From Micromonospora sp. M71_S20 (GTDB lineage: Bacteria > Actinomycetota > Actinomycetes > Mycobacteriales > Micromonosporaceae), in NCBI RefSeq assembly GCF_003664255.1, contig NZ_RCCV01000001.1, forward strand, positions 4,092,001 to 4,156,000: DNA of 64,000 bases, read 5' to 3'. Positions within the stretch are counted from its first letter, which is position 1, and each line of letters begins with the position of its first letter. This document shows positions 44,248-55,010 of the stretch, one piece after another. The position numbers and the translations under genes were made by a program. The notes beneath the pieces were generated by a model. It worked only from the letters and a program-made list of their open reading frames with translations. It searched no databases and was not told where the DNA came from.

Positions 44248-45027
44248 TCAGCCGAGGTCGACCAGGAGGGGGCGGTGGTCGGAGATGGTGGACACGGGGG
44301 TGTGCACGGCGGTGACGGGTGGCAGCTGGTCGAGGCCGTGGCGGTCGGCGAGGATGTGGTCGAGTTGGACGCGGGGTTGCCCGGCGGGGTAGGTGGGGCG
44401 GCGGCCGAGGGGGCGCCAGCCGGTGAGGAGTCGGGCGGGGCCGGCGGGCAGGTTGAGGTCGCCGAGGAGGATGCGCGGGGCGGGCAGGGTGCGTAGGGCG
44501 CGGACGGTCTGGCGGAGTTGGTGGGCGTTCCAGCCGGGGACGAAGGACAGGTGGGTGGCGGCGACGGTGATGCGGCCGTGTGGGGTGTCGAGGACGGCGG
44601 CGAGGACGACGCGGGGTTCGTCGCGCAGGAGGATGAGTCCGCCGCGGGGGCCGGGGACGTAGACGGGTGAGCGTACGGGGGCGGGGCGTAGTCGGGTTAC
44701 CTGCCAGGTGTGGACGCGGTGGCGGGTGACGAGGCCGACGCCGTAGCAGGGTTCGCCGTGTCCGTCGTCGTCGTGGGTGAGGGGGCGGAACTGTTCGCCG
44801 GGGGTGCCGACGACGGCGGCGGCGAAGCGGTGTTCGTCGGCGTCGAGGGCGCGGGCGGCGATGGCGGTGAGGTCGAGTTTGCCGCTGCGGCTCTGGTCGC
44901 GGTCGACCTCTTGCAGGGCGAGGACGTCGGCGTCGAGGGCGGTGACGGCGGCGGTGAGCCGGTCGGGGTCGACGAGTCCGTCGGCGAGGGACCGGCCGTG
45001 CAGCAGGTTGAAGGTGGCCAGGCGCAC
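44248..45027 (-). CDS. endonuclease/exonuclease/phosphatase-family hydrolase
   Basis: The 259-residue protein begins VRLATFNLLHGRSLADGLVD. It shows the EEP fold motifs: N in TFNLLHG, E in LALQEVDRDQSR, H in AATHLSFVPGWNAHQ, GDLN in RILLGDLNLPAG, and the C-terminal DH in ISDHRPLLVDL. It is a metal-dependent phosphodiesterase or phosphatase. No signal peptide. The substrate may be a nucleic acid, a sphingomyelin-like lipid or an inositol phosphate; this cannot be resolved. Confidence 0.88.
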   Translation of the reverse strand: MRLATFNLLHGRSLADGLVDPDRLTAAVTALDADVLALQEVDRDQSRSGKLDLTAIAARALDADEHRFAAAVVGTPGEQFRPLTHDDDGHGEPCYGVGLVTRHRVHTWQVTRLRPAPVRSPVYVPGPRGGLILLRDEPRVVLAAVLDTPHGRITVAATHLSFVPGWNAHQLRQTVRALRTLPAPRILLGDLNLPAGPARLLTGWRPLGRRPTYPAGQPRVQLDHILADRHGLDQLPPVTAVHTPVSTISDHRPLLVDLG

Positions 45028-45062
45028 GCTTGCACCCTACGTGGCCGTGGGAGGGTTGCCCG

Positions 45063-45149
45063 GTGTTGAAGGTGTTGTTGTGTTCGGTGCTGTTGTTCGT
45101 GGCGTTGGCGGCGGTGGGGGTGTGGCTGCGTCGGGCGCGGGGTCGGTGA
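45063..45149 (+). CDS. possible 28-residue single-helix membrane peptide
   Basis: A GTG at 45063, with GGGAGGG seven bases before it, opens VLKVLLCSVLLFVALAAVGV and then WLRRARGR. It is one hydrophobic helix followed by a positively charged end, the usual form of short bacterial membrane peptides. It lies between the divergent EEP and TauE/SafE genes. Ribosome site, hydrophobicity and charge all favour a real gene. No family is recognised. Confidence 0.4.
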   Translation: MLKVLLCSVLLFVALAAVGVWLRRARGR

Positions 45150-45220
45150 TGCGGTGGCGCCGGTGAGGCTGGCCACAGGGCGGGTCGTGGGGCGGGTGGT
45201 GGTGGGCAGAATGGCGGCCC

Positions 45221-46000
45221 GTGGATGTGGATCCCCTGTCGTTGACGACCCTGCTCGCCGCGGCCGCGATGGCCGGTTGGATCGACGCGGTGGTGGGTGG
45301 TGGTGGGCTGCTGTTGTTGCCGGCGTTGCTGGTGGCGGCCCCCGGGATGCCGGTGGCGTCGGCGTTGGGCACGAACAAGTTGACGGCGATCGCGGGTACG
45401 GCGACGGCGGCGGTGACGTACGCGCGGCGTACGAAGATCGACTGGGCGGTGGCGGGGCCGGCGGCGGGGTTGGCGATGTGTTGCGCGGGGGTGGGTGCGG
45501 CGTTGGCGGGGGCGGTGCCGGCGTCGGCGTACCGGCCGGTGGTGCTGGTGGTGCTGGTGTCGGTGGCGGCGTTCGTGGTGTTGCGGCCGCGGTTGGGGGT
45601 GGTGGCGCAGCCGCATCGGCGTACGCGGGTGCGGGTGGGTGTGGCGGTCGCGGTGGCCGGGGTGGGCATCGCGTTGTACGACGGGCTGGTGGGTCCGGGT
45701 ACGGGGACGTTTCTGGTGGTGGCGTTCACGGCGCTGGTGGGGGCGGACTTCGTGCACGGCTCGGCGATGGCGAAGGTCGTGAACGTGGGCACGAACCTGG
45801 GGGCGTTGGCGGTGTTCGCGGCGACGGGGCATGTGTGGTGGTTGCTGGGGGCGGCGATGGCGGTGTGCAACATCGCCGGGGCGGCGTTGGGGGCGCGGAT
45901 GGCGTTGCGGCGTGGTTCGGGTTTCGTGCGGGTGGTGCTGTTGGTGGTGGTGTTGGCGTTGGTCGGCAAGTTGGGTTTCGACCAGTGGGTGGCGGCCTGA
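45221..46000 (+). CDS. TauE/SafE-family sulfite/anion exporter
   Basis: The 259-residue membrane protein (GTG start) has eight or so hydrophobic segments. It shows WIDAVVGGGGLLLLPALLVA near residue 20 and ALGTNKLTAIAGTATAAVTY, the GxGGG and GTNK markers of the family, with the repeat half GLVGPGTGTFLVVAFTALVG and AMAKVVNVGTNLGALAVFAA. It moves sulfite, sulfoacetate or related anions out of the cell. Its 3' end forms one arm of a hairpin with the region after the stop. Confidence 0.88.
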   Translation: MDVDPLSLTTLLAAAAMAGWIDAVVGGGGLLLLPALLVAAPGMPVASALGTNKLTAIAGTATAAVTYARRTKIDWAVAGPAAGLAMCCAGVGAALAGAVPASAYRPVVLVVLVSVAAFVVLRPRLGVVAQPHRRTRVRVGVAVAVAGVGIALYDGLVGPGTGTFLVVAFTALVGADFVHGSAMAKVVNVGTNLGALAVFAATGHVWWLLGAAMAVCNIAGAALGARMALRRGSGFVRVVLLVVVLALVGKLGFDQWVAA

Positions 46001-46028
46001 CGGGTCGCCACCCACTGGTCGTGGGTGG
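45981..46028. terminator. bidirectional terminator with two competing stems
   Basis: ACCAGTGGGTGGCG (45981-45994, the last codons of the exporter) pairs exactly with CGCCACCCACTGGT (46006-46019). CCACCCAC (46008-46015) also pairs exactly with GTGGGTGG (46021-46028). The two stems share bases and cannot form together. They lie between convergent stops at 46000 and 46030. Confidence 0.65.
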
Positions 46029-46029
46029 G

Positions 46030-46641
46030 TCAGGCGTGCCGGACGACGTCGGTGTAGTCGAGGCGGGGCAGGCGGGGGAACCAGGCGTTCTCGCCGGGGC
46101 GGCCGATGTTGACCACGAGCAGGGTCTTCCAGGTGGTGTCGGCGAAGAACTCGCGGTCGATGGCGGCGGCGTCGAAGCCGGCCATGGGTCCGGCGGCGAG
46201 GCCGGCGGCGCGTACGGCGAGCAGGTAGTAGCCGATCTGGAGGGTGGCGTTGAAGCGGGCCATGCGCTCGCGTGCCTCGGGGTTGCCGGCGAGGCTGTCG
46301 CGCATCTGGGGTCGGACGGGGAAGATCTGCGGGATGAACTCGTGGAAGTCGGTGTCGGCGGCGAGCACGGCGACCATGGGGGCGGTGGCGGTCTTGGCCT
46401 GGTTGCCTTCGTTCATGTGGGTGACCAGGCGGGTGCGGGCCTCGCCGGGGCGTACGTAGAGGATGCGCAGGGGCTGGGTGTTGGCGGCGGTGGGCGGGAA
46501 CTTGGCGAGTTCGAAGATCGCCCGGAGTTGTTCGTCGGTGACCGGCTCGTCGGTGAAGGTGTTGGCGGTGCGGGCGTCGGTGAACAGCAGCGCCTGGGCC
46601 TCGGGGTCGAGGTTGATCAGGGGCGAGTGGACGTCGTTCAT
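46030..46641 (-). CDS. nitroreductase-family protein, RutE/HadB-like (malonic semialdehyde reductase type)
   Basis: The 203-residue FMN protein has the RutE pattern: ARTANTFTDEPVTDEQLRAI, FPPTAANTQPLRILYVRPGE (FMN phosphate site), LQIGYYLLAVRAAGLAAGPM and FFADTTWKTLLVVNIGRPGE. In E. coli RutE reduces malonic semialdehyde; many homologues have general nitro- or quinone-reductase activity. No other rut genes are nearby. It is divergent from an HxlR regulator with a palindrome between, the usual arrangement for a redox-responsive reductase. Confidence 0.88.
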   Translation of the reverse strand: MNDVHSPLINLDPEAQALLFTDARTANTFTDEPVTDEQLRAIFELAKFPPTAANTQPLRILYVRPGEARTRLVTHMNEGNQAKTATAPMVAVLAADTDFHEFIPQIFPVRPQMRDSLAGNPEARERMARFNATLQIGYYLLAVRAAGLAAGPMAGFDAAAIDREFFADTTWKTLLVVNIGRPGENAWFPRLPRLDYTDVVRHA

Positions 46642-46713
46642 CGGGGCGTCTCCATCGAATCGGCTGGTCTGCTTCGCTAACGGTAGCAGCTAGGTTTTTA
46701 GTAGTCCCTTGTT

Positions 46714-46729
46714 CGGGGGATGTCCCCCG
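46714..46729. promoter_or_regulatory. palindrome CGGGGGA-TG-TCCCCCG, candidate HxlR operator
   Basis: The perfect seven-base-arm inverted repeat ends immediately before TATCCT (46730-46735), a likely -10 box. The -10 lies six bases from the HxlR ATG, so its mRNA is probably leaderless. A repressor here would control its own gene and the divergent reductase. Confidence 0.55.
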
Positions 46730-46741
46730 TATCCTGGGGTC

Positions 46742-47110
46742 ATGACGGTCAGGCCGCAGGTGGGCGACACGCCCCGCACGTGTGACGGGGGCGTCGCCCG
46801 GGCCTTCGCGTTTCTCGGCAAGCGGTGGAACGGCATGCTCCTGAGCACCCTCGCCGACGGGCCGGCCGGGTTCGCGGAGCTGACCCGCGCCCTGCCCGGC
46901 ATCAGCGAGTCGGTGCTGTCGGACCGGCTGGGCGAGCTCGTGCGGCTCGGGCTGGTCACCCGGACGGTCCGGCAGGGTCCCCCGGTGGGGGTGAGCTACG
47001 AGCTGACCGGGGCGGGCGCGGCACTGCTGCCGGTGCTCGAGGCGTTGGGCCGGTGGGCACACGAGAACCTTCCCGCCGAGCCGGAGACGGCCGCGCCGCC
47101 GGGCTGCTGA
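46742..47110 (+). CDS. HxlR-family transcriptional regulator
   Basis: The 122-residue protein has the HxlR winged helix: FAFLGKRWNGMLLSTLADGP, FAELTRALPGISESVLSDRL, ELVRLGLVTRTVRQGPPVGV and YELTGAGAALLPVLEALGRW. A cysteine (TCDGGVARA, residue 14) before the first helix is at the position used for redox sensing in HypR/QorR-type members. That fits control of the divergent nitroreductase by oxidants or electrophiles; sensing is inference. Confidence 0.92.
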   Translation: MTVRPQVGDTPRTCDGGVARAFAFLGKRWNGMLLSTLADGPAGFAELTRALPGISESVLSDRLGELVRLGLVTRTVRQGPPVGVSYELTGAGAALLPVLEALGRWAHENLPAEPETAAPPGC

Positions 47111-47167
47111 GGGGCGCCGGCGCCGGGCGGAGCGTTTCGCGCCGGGCGGATGTGTGATTATCGGCGG

Positions 47168-47944
47168 ATGCCGGTGCGCGCCGAACACGACCGGACCGTC
47201 CTGGCCGCGCTGCTCGGGCGGGACCCGGTGCTGCACGCGTACCAGCTGGGTGACCTGGATGACTTCTTCTGGCCGTACACCTCCTGGTTCCGCCGCGACG
47301 AGGAGGTCGCGTTGCTCTACCACGGCGCGGACCCGCCCACGCTGCTGGCGTTCGCGGCCCCGTCACGGGTGGACCGGCTGGAGGCGCTGCTGCGTCAGCT
47401 CGCACCGGTGCTGCCGGCCCGCCTGTGGGCGCACCTGTCCCCCGGCCTGGAGCCGGGGCTGGCCGGGGCGTTCCGGATGGACGCGGCCGGCCCGCACCAC
47501 CGCATGGCGCTGACCGATCCGGCGCGGCTGGACACGGTGGCCCCGGCGGGAACCGTGCTGGACGCCGCCGACCTGCCGGCGCTGCGCCGGCTGTACGACG
47601 TCGCCTACCCGGGCAACTGGTTCGACCCGCGGATGCTGGACACCGGCCAGTACGTGGGCGTGCGCGACGGCGGTGAGCTGGTGGCGGTCGCCGGGGTGCA
47701 CGTGTTCTCCCCGGCGTACCGGGTGGCGGCGCTGGGCAACGTGAGCACCCATCCCAGGCTGCGCGGGCGGGGGCTGGCCGGCGCGGTGGTGGCCGCGCTG
47801 TGCCGGCGGCTGCGCGAGCACGTCACGCACGTCACGCTCAACGTCAAGGCGGACAACGCGGCGGCGTTGCGGCTCTACGGGCGGCTGGGCTTCACCCGGG
47901 TGGCCGACTACGGCGAGTACGCGCTGAGCGCCCACGGTCGGTGA
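47168..47944 (+). CDS. GNAT-family N-acetyltransferase (two-domain)
   Basis: The 258-residue protein has an N-terminal part (1-110, LLGRDPVLHAYQLGDLDDFF and WPYTSWFRRDEEVALLYHGA) of the kind fused to GNAT domains in actinobacteria, and a C-terminal GNAT domain: LVAVAGVHVFSPAYRVAALG, NVSTHPRLRGRGLAGAVVAA with the RGRGLA acetyl-CoA loop, and LNVKADNAAALRLYGRLGFT. The substrate is unknown. The ATG at 47168 lacks a clear ribosome site; a GTG at 47150 is an alternative. Confidence 0.88.
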   Translation: MPVRAEHDRTVLAALLGRDPVLHAYQLGDLDDFFWPYTSWFRRDEEVALLYHGADPPTLLAFAAPSRVDRLEALLRQLAPVLPARLWAHLSPGLEPGLAGAFRMDAAGPHHRMALTDPARLDTVAPAGTVLDAADLPALRRLYDVAYPGNWFDPRMLDTGQYVGVRDGGELVAVAGVHVFSPAYRVAALGNVSTHPRLRGRGLAGAVVAALCRRLREHVTHVTLNVKADNAAALRLYGRLGFTRVADYGEYALSAHGR

Positions 47945-48058
47945 GCGCCCGTGCCGGCCGGGTGCCGCGGGCGACGTCCCGGCCGGCGGCCCGCGCGTGC
48001 GCGGTGCGATCAACTGCGGGTTGGCCGCGTCGGCGCCGACCGCCGGGATGACGTTGTC

Positions 48059-48568
48059 TCAGCCGCGGCGGCTGGGTGAGTCGAAGCGGCCGGCGCGGAT
48101 CTCCCGCAGCGCCCTGCGGCGGGTGTCGCCGCGCAGGGTGTCGACGTAGAGACGGCCGGCGAGGTGGTCGGTCTCGTGTTGCAGGGCGCGGGCGAGGAAT
48201 CCGCTGCCCGAGATGGTCAGCGGCTCGCCGTGCTGGTCGAAGCCGTGGGCGGTGGCGTGCAGGGCGCGCGGCGTCGGGAAGTAGAGGCCGGGGATGGACA
48301 GGCAGCCCTCGTCGTCGTCCTGCAGTTCCTCCGACACCTCCAGCGTCGGGTTGACCAGGTGGCCGCGGTGCCCGTCGGCGTCGTAGACGAACACCTGGGC
48401 GTTGACGCCGATCTGGGGGGCCGCGACGCCGGCGCGGCCGGGGGCGCCGAGCAGGGTGTCCATCAGGTCGGTGACCAGGGCGCGAAGCTCGGCGTCGAAG
48501 CTGGTGACGGGCTCGCTGGGGGTGCGCAGCACGGGGTCACCGATGATCCTGATGGGGCGCATCGTCAT
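48059..48568 (-). CDS. def: peptide deformylase
   Basis: The 169-residue enzyme removes the formyl group from nascent N-formyl-methionine chains at the ribosome. All three motifs are present: G47VAAPQIG54 (motif I), E87GCLS91 with the metal-binding Cys90 (motif II), and H131ETDH135 with two metal histidines and catalytic Glu132 (motif III). The C-terminus is short (RAGRFDSPSRRG). Starts are possible at 48568 and 48562. The position without fmt suggests an additional copy besides the def-fmt type. Confidence 0.95.
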   Translation of the reverse strand: MTMRPIRIIGDPVLRTPSEPVTSFDAELRALVTDLMDTLLGAPGRAGVAAPQIGVNAQVFVYDADGHRGHLVNPTLEVSEELQDDDEGCLSIPGLYFPTPRALHATAHGFDQHGEPLTISGSGFLARALQHETDHLAGRLYVDTLRGDTRRRALREIRAGRFDSPSRRG

Positions 48569-48578
48569 GCCGGCAAGG

Positions 48579-49367
48579 TTATCGGTCGCCGGTGGTGCCG
48601 GCGGCGTCCGGGCGGGCGGCGACGAGGACCTCGATGCCGTCGAGGATGCGGGCCAGGCCGAACTCGAAGGCGCCGTGGGGGTCGGCGGCGGCCTGGTACT
48701 CCTGGCCGGCGGCGGTGCCGACGCGGGCGGCGAGGGGGTAGCGGCGCGGGTCGAGGGCCTTCTCCAGGTAGGGGGCGTGGGCCTGCCACCACTGTTGCTC
48801 GGTCATGCCGGTGCGCGCGGCGGCCTGGGCGGCCTCCACGGCGCTGCGTACGGCGCCGTGGACGTAGCCGGAGAGGAGGGTGACGACGGCGTCCATCTCC
48901 AGGTCGGTCAGGCCGATGCCGTCGACGGCACGCAGTTCGTACTCGTAGCGGGCGATGACGTTGGGGCCCAGCGGGGGGCGGGTGGTGGCGACCTGCAGCA
49001 GCCAGGGGTGGCGCAGGTAGAGCGCCCAGGTCTCGCGGGCGATGTGGGTGAGCCGGCCGCGCCAGCCGCCGGGCACGTCGTCGGGGCGGGCGGTCTCGCC
49101 GTAGACGGTGTCGAGCATGACGTCGAGCAGTTCGCCCTTGCCGGGGACGTAGGTGTAGAGGGACATGGTGCCCACGCCGAGCCGCTCGGCGACGCGGCGC
49201 ATGGACAGGGCGGCGAGGCCCTCGGCGTCGGCCACGTCGATGGCGGCGCGCACGATGCGGTCCACGGACAGGTCGGGCCGGCCCTTGCGGCTGGTGCGTT
49301 CGCGGGTGCGCCAGAGCAGGGCGAGGCTGCGCGCGGGGTCGCCGGTGCCGCTGTACTCGGTCGTCAT
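48579..49367 (-). CDS. TetR-family regulator of the DrrAB-type transporter
   Basis: The 262-residue protein has an N-terminal extension, a TetR helix-turn-helix (about 33-80: SVDRIVRAAIDVADAEGLAA, MRRVAERLGVGTMSLYTYVP) and a TetR_C-like ligand domain with WRGRLTHIARETWALYLRHP and QQWWQAHAPYLEKALDPRRY. Start ATG 49367. The divergent gene encodes an ABC exporter ATPase, and an 11+11 bp inverted repeat lies between, so it is very likely the repressor of the exporter and of itself. Confidence 0.92.
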   Translation of the reverse strand: MTTEYSGTGDPARSLALLWRTRERTSRKGRPDLSVDRIVRAAIDVADAEGLAALSMRRVAERLGVGTMSLYTYVPGKGELLDVMLDTVYGETARPDDVPGGWRGRLTHIARETWALYLRHPWLLQVATTRPPLGPNVIARYEYELRAVDGIGLTDLEMDAVVTLLSGYVHGAVRSAVEAAQAAARTGMTEQQWWQAHAPYLEKALDPRRYPLAARVGTAAGQEYQAAADPHGAFEFGLARILDGIEVLVAARPDAAGTTGDR

Positions 49368-49385
49368 CCCGGCACTGTAGCGTGC

Positions 49386-49412
49386 GCCGTACCGTATGCT
49401 GTACGGTACGGC
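49386..49412. promoter_or_regulatory. TetR operator, 11-bp arms
   Basis: GCCGTACCGTA (49386-49396), spacer TGCTG, TACGGTACGGC (49402-49412): a perfect inverted repeat in the 73-bp interval between the divergent TetR and ABC genes. Confidence 0.75.
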
Positions 49413-49440
49413 GTACGACACGAGTGGGACGGGGGCGCCG

Positions 49441-50421
49441 ATGCACGACGACGGACCGGCCATCGAGGCCGAGGGCCTGCGCAAGCGCTACGGCGGCACC
49501 CAGGCCCTCGCCGGCCTGGACCTCGTGGTGCCCGCCGGCACCGTGTGCGGCCTGCTCGGCCCGAACGGGGCGGGCAAGACCACGGTGGTACGGGTGCTGA
49601 GCACCCTGCTGCGGCCCGACGCCGGCACGGCCCGGGTGGCCGGCGCCGACGTGCTGCGCCACCCGGAGCGGGTCCGCGCCCGCATCGGCCTGGTCGGCCA
49701 GCACGCCGCGCTCGACGAGGTGCTCAGCGGCCGGCAGAACCTGGTGCTGTTCGGCCGGCTGCACCACCTCGGGAGCGCGCGGGCCCGTGCCCGGGCCGCC
49801 GACCTGCTCGCCCGCTTCGACCTGAGCGACGCCGCCGACCGGCCGGTCGGCACGTACTCCGGCGGGATGCGCCGCCGCCTCGACCTCGCGGCGAGCCTGC
49901 TCCTCGACCCGCCGGTGCTCTTCCTCGACGAGCCCACCACCGGCCTCGACCCGCGCGCCCGCGCTCAGGTGTGGGACGCGGTGCGTCGGCTCGTCACCGA
50001 CGGCACCACCGTGCTGCTGACCACGCAGTACCTGGAGGAGGCCGACCAGCTCGCCCACACCGTCCGGGTCGTCGACGCCGGCCGGGTGATCGCCGACGGC
50101 ACCCCGGAGCAGCTGAAGTCCGCGCTCGGCGGCGACCGCGTCGAGGTCGTGCTGACCCGCGCCGACGACCTGGCGAAGGCGGTACGCGTCGTCGGCGCCG
50201 CCGTCACCGCGACCCCGCTCGTCGACGCGGCGGGCCTGCGCCTGAGCGTCCCCGTCACCGGGCGGGTGACTGCGCTGGCCGCCGTGCTGCGGGCCCTGGA
50301 CGACGCCGGGCTGACGGCCGCCGACGTCGCGGTGCGCCGCCCCACCCTCGACGAGGTGTTCCTGCGGCTCACCGCCGACCACTGCCCCACCCGCCCCGAC
50401 CGGGACAGGGTGGGCGCATGA
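49441..50421 (+). CDS. daunorubicin-resistance-type ABC transporter ATPase (DrrA-like)
   Basis: The 326-residue ATPase has Walker A GPNGAGKTTV (40-49), the Q loop in RIGLVGQHAALDEVLSGRQN, signature YSGGMRRRLDLAASLLLDPP, Walker B VLFLDEPTTGLDPRARAQVW and switch His in LLTTQYLEEADQLAH (Q replaces the usual His). The C-terminal DrrA extension includes RRPTLDEVFLRLTADH. It powers the permease encoded next, overlapping it by four bases (ATGA). Start ATG 49441. It probably exports a hydrophobic drug or lipid under TetR control. Confidence 0.93.
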   Translation: MHDDGPAIEAEGLRKRYGGTQALAGLDLVVPAGTVCGLLGPNGAGKTTVVRVLSTLLRPDAGTARVAGADVLRHPERVRARIGLVGQHAALDEVLSGRQNLVLFGRLHHLGSARARARAADLLARFDLSDAADRPVGTYSGGMRRRLDLAASLLLDPPVLFLDEPTTGLDPRARAQVWDAVRRLVTDGTTVLLTTQYLEEADQLAHTVRVVDAGRVIADGTPEQLKSALGGDRVEVVLTRADDLAKAVRVVGAAVTATPLVDAAGLRLSVPVTGRVTALAAVLRALDDAGLTAADVAVRRPTLDEVFLRLTADHCPTRPDRDRVGA

Positions 50422-51236
50422 GCACGACGGGCGTGCACCCCGCGCCGCGCCGCCTGCGCTGGGCCGTCGCCGACGGCGTCACCCTCACCGGCCGGGCGCT
50501 GGCGCACTGGCGGCGCCAACCCGGGCAGTTCGTCGTCGGGCTGCTCTTCCCGGTGCTGATGGTGCTGATGTTCGGCTACCTGTTCGGCGGCGCGATGAGC
50601 GTGCCCGGCGGCGGCGACTACCGCGAGTTCCTGCTGCCCGGCATGTTCGCCATGACGGTGCTCTTCGGCATCGAGTCGACGTACGCGGCCGTGGCCACCG
50701 ACACCGCGCGCGGCGTCACCGACCGGTTCCGGTCGCTGCCGATGACGTCCTCGGCGGTGCTCACCGGCCGCGCCGCCGCCGATCTGCTGCACTGCGCCGC
50801 CGGCCTGGCCGTCATGCTCGCCTGCGGCGTCGCCGTCGGCTGGCAGTGGCGGGCCGGGGCCCCGGCGGCGCTGGCCGCCGTCGGGCTGCTCCTGCTGCTG
50901 CGCTTCGCCCTGATCTGGGTCGGCATCCACCTGGCGCTGGTGCTGCGCAGACCCGAGTCGGTGGTGATGCTGCAGATCCTGGTCTGGCCGGTCGGGTTCA
51001 CCTCCAACGCGTTCGTCTCCCCCGACACCATGCCCGGCTGGCTCGCCACGATCGCCGGGTGGAACCCGCTGTCGGCGACCGCCGGGGCCTGCCGGCAACT
51101 GTTCGGCAACCCCGGCTGGGGCGGCGAGTCGTTCGCCGCGCAGCACGCCGTCGTGCTCGCCGTGGCGTGGCCGCTGCTGCTGATCGCCGTGTTCGGGCCC
51201 CTGGCGGTACGCCGGTACCGCAGGCTCGGCCGGTGA
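50418..51236 (+). CDS. ABC-2 type permease (DrrB-like)
   Basis: The 272-residue membrane protein has about six hydrophobic segments. It shows FVVGLLFPVLMVLMFGYLFG at the first helix, GIESTYAAVATDTARGVTDR and FRSLPMTSSAVLTGRAAADL (a DrrB signature region), and WPVGFTSNAFVSPDTMPGWL and WNPLSATAGACRQLFGNPGW in the last third. It is the channel half of the exporter with the preceding ATPase, to which it is translationally coupled. Confidence 0.92.
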   Translation: MSTTGVHPAPRRLRWAVADGVTLTGRALAHWRRQPGQFVVGLLFPVLMVLMFGYLFGGAMSVPGGGDYREFLLPGMFAMTVLFGIESTYAAVATDTARGVTDRFRSLPMTSSAVLTGRAAADLLHCAAGLAVMLACGVAVGWQWRAGAPAALAAVGLLLLLRFALIWVGIHLALVLRRPESVVMLQILVWPVGFTSNAFVSPDTMPGWLATIAGWNPLSATAGACRQLFGNPGWGGESFAAQHAVVLAVAWPLLLIAVFGPLAVRRYRRLGR

Positions 51237-51327
51237 CCCCTGCCGCCGACCCCCGGGACGAACGCCACCGGCTTTCGCCACGCCCCCGCGCCCGCCGAGG
51301 ACCGACCACCCACCCGGAAGGACGCCC

Positions 51328-54169
<2,842 letters not shown>

Positions 54170-54173
<4 letters not shown>

Positions 54174-54943
54174 CTCCGCGCGGCTTTCCCGCCTTCCCGC
54201 CCGGCCGGGCGCGGCGGTCCCGTAGCTGGTGGGGCACGGCCTGGAACCGGGCATGGGAGGCCGACGCCCTGGACGCCCGGCCGCTGCGCGCCGGGCGTCG
54301 GCTGGCCGCCGCCGGGCACGTCGGTGCGATCACCGTCAGCCCCGGCCGGCTCGCCGCGGCCGTGCACGACGGCGACACCGAGCAGGCGTACGCCACCCGG
54401 GTGCGCGTCGCGACCCTGGCCGACGACGACTGGGACCGGCTGGCTGGCGAGGTGGCCGCCCGCGCCGGGCACCAGGCGGCGCTGCTGGCCGGGCAGCTGC
54501 CCCGGGACCTGGCCGAGGTGACCGGGGTGCCGCTGCTACCGGGGCTGGGCGAGGTCGCCCCGGAGTGCGACTGCCCGGAATGGGACCACCCGTGCCGGCA
54601 TGCCGCCGCGCTGTGCCACCAGGTGTCCTGGCTGCTGGACGCCGACCCGGCCCTGCTGCTGCTGGTCCGGGGCCGCGACGCCCGCACGCTCGTGCCGGCC
54701 GCCGCGCCCCACGGCGAGGTGCCGGCACCGGCGACCGCCGCCGTGCGGGCCGCCGAGGCGGGCACGGCCGCCGCCGAGGCGTACGCCCGGGCGGTGCCGC
54801 CGCTGCCGCCCGGGCCCGAACCGGTGCCGGGCGCGCCCACGCTGCCGCTGCTGCCGCCCGCCCCCGACGTGGACGTCGACGCGCTGCGTGCGGCGGTGGC
54901 CGTGGCGGCCGGCCGGGCGGCGGCCCTGCTGAAGCCACGATGA
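54170..54943 (+). CDS. SWIM zinc-finger protein, partner of the SNF2 helicase
   Basis: The 257-residue protein overlaps the helicase stop by four bases (ATGA). It opens with RSRSWWGTAWNRAWEADALD, typical of SNF2-linked SWIM proteins, and carries the SWIM finger ECDCPEWDHPCRHAAALCHQ (about 123-142). A Pro/Ala-rich C-terminal part follows. The SNF2-SWIM pair is widespread in actinobacteria and thought to act on DNA or chromatin. If the helicase is off, coupled translation of this gene may also fall. Confidence 0.88.
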
Positions 54944-55010
54944 GGTCCCAGCAGCTGCTCCGCGCCGCGTCGCCGTCATGCGCCGGCCCGGCGGGCGCGG
55001 GGCGGGGCCG

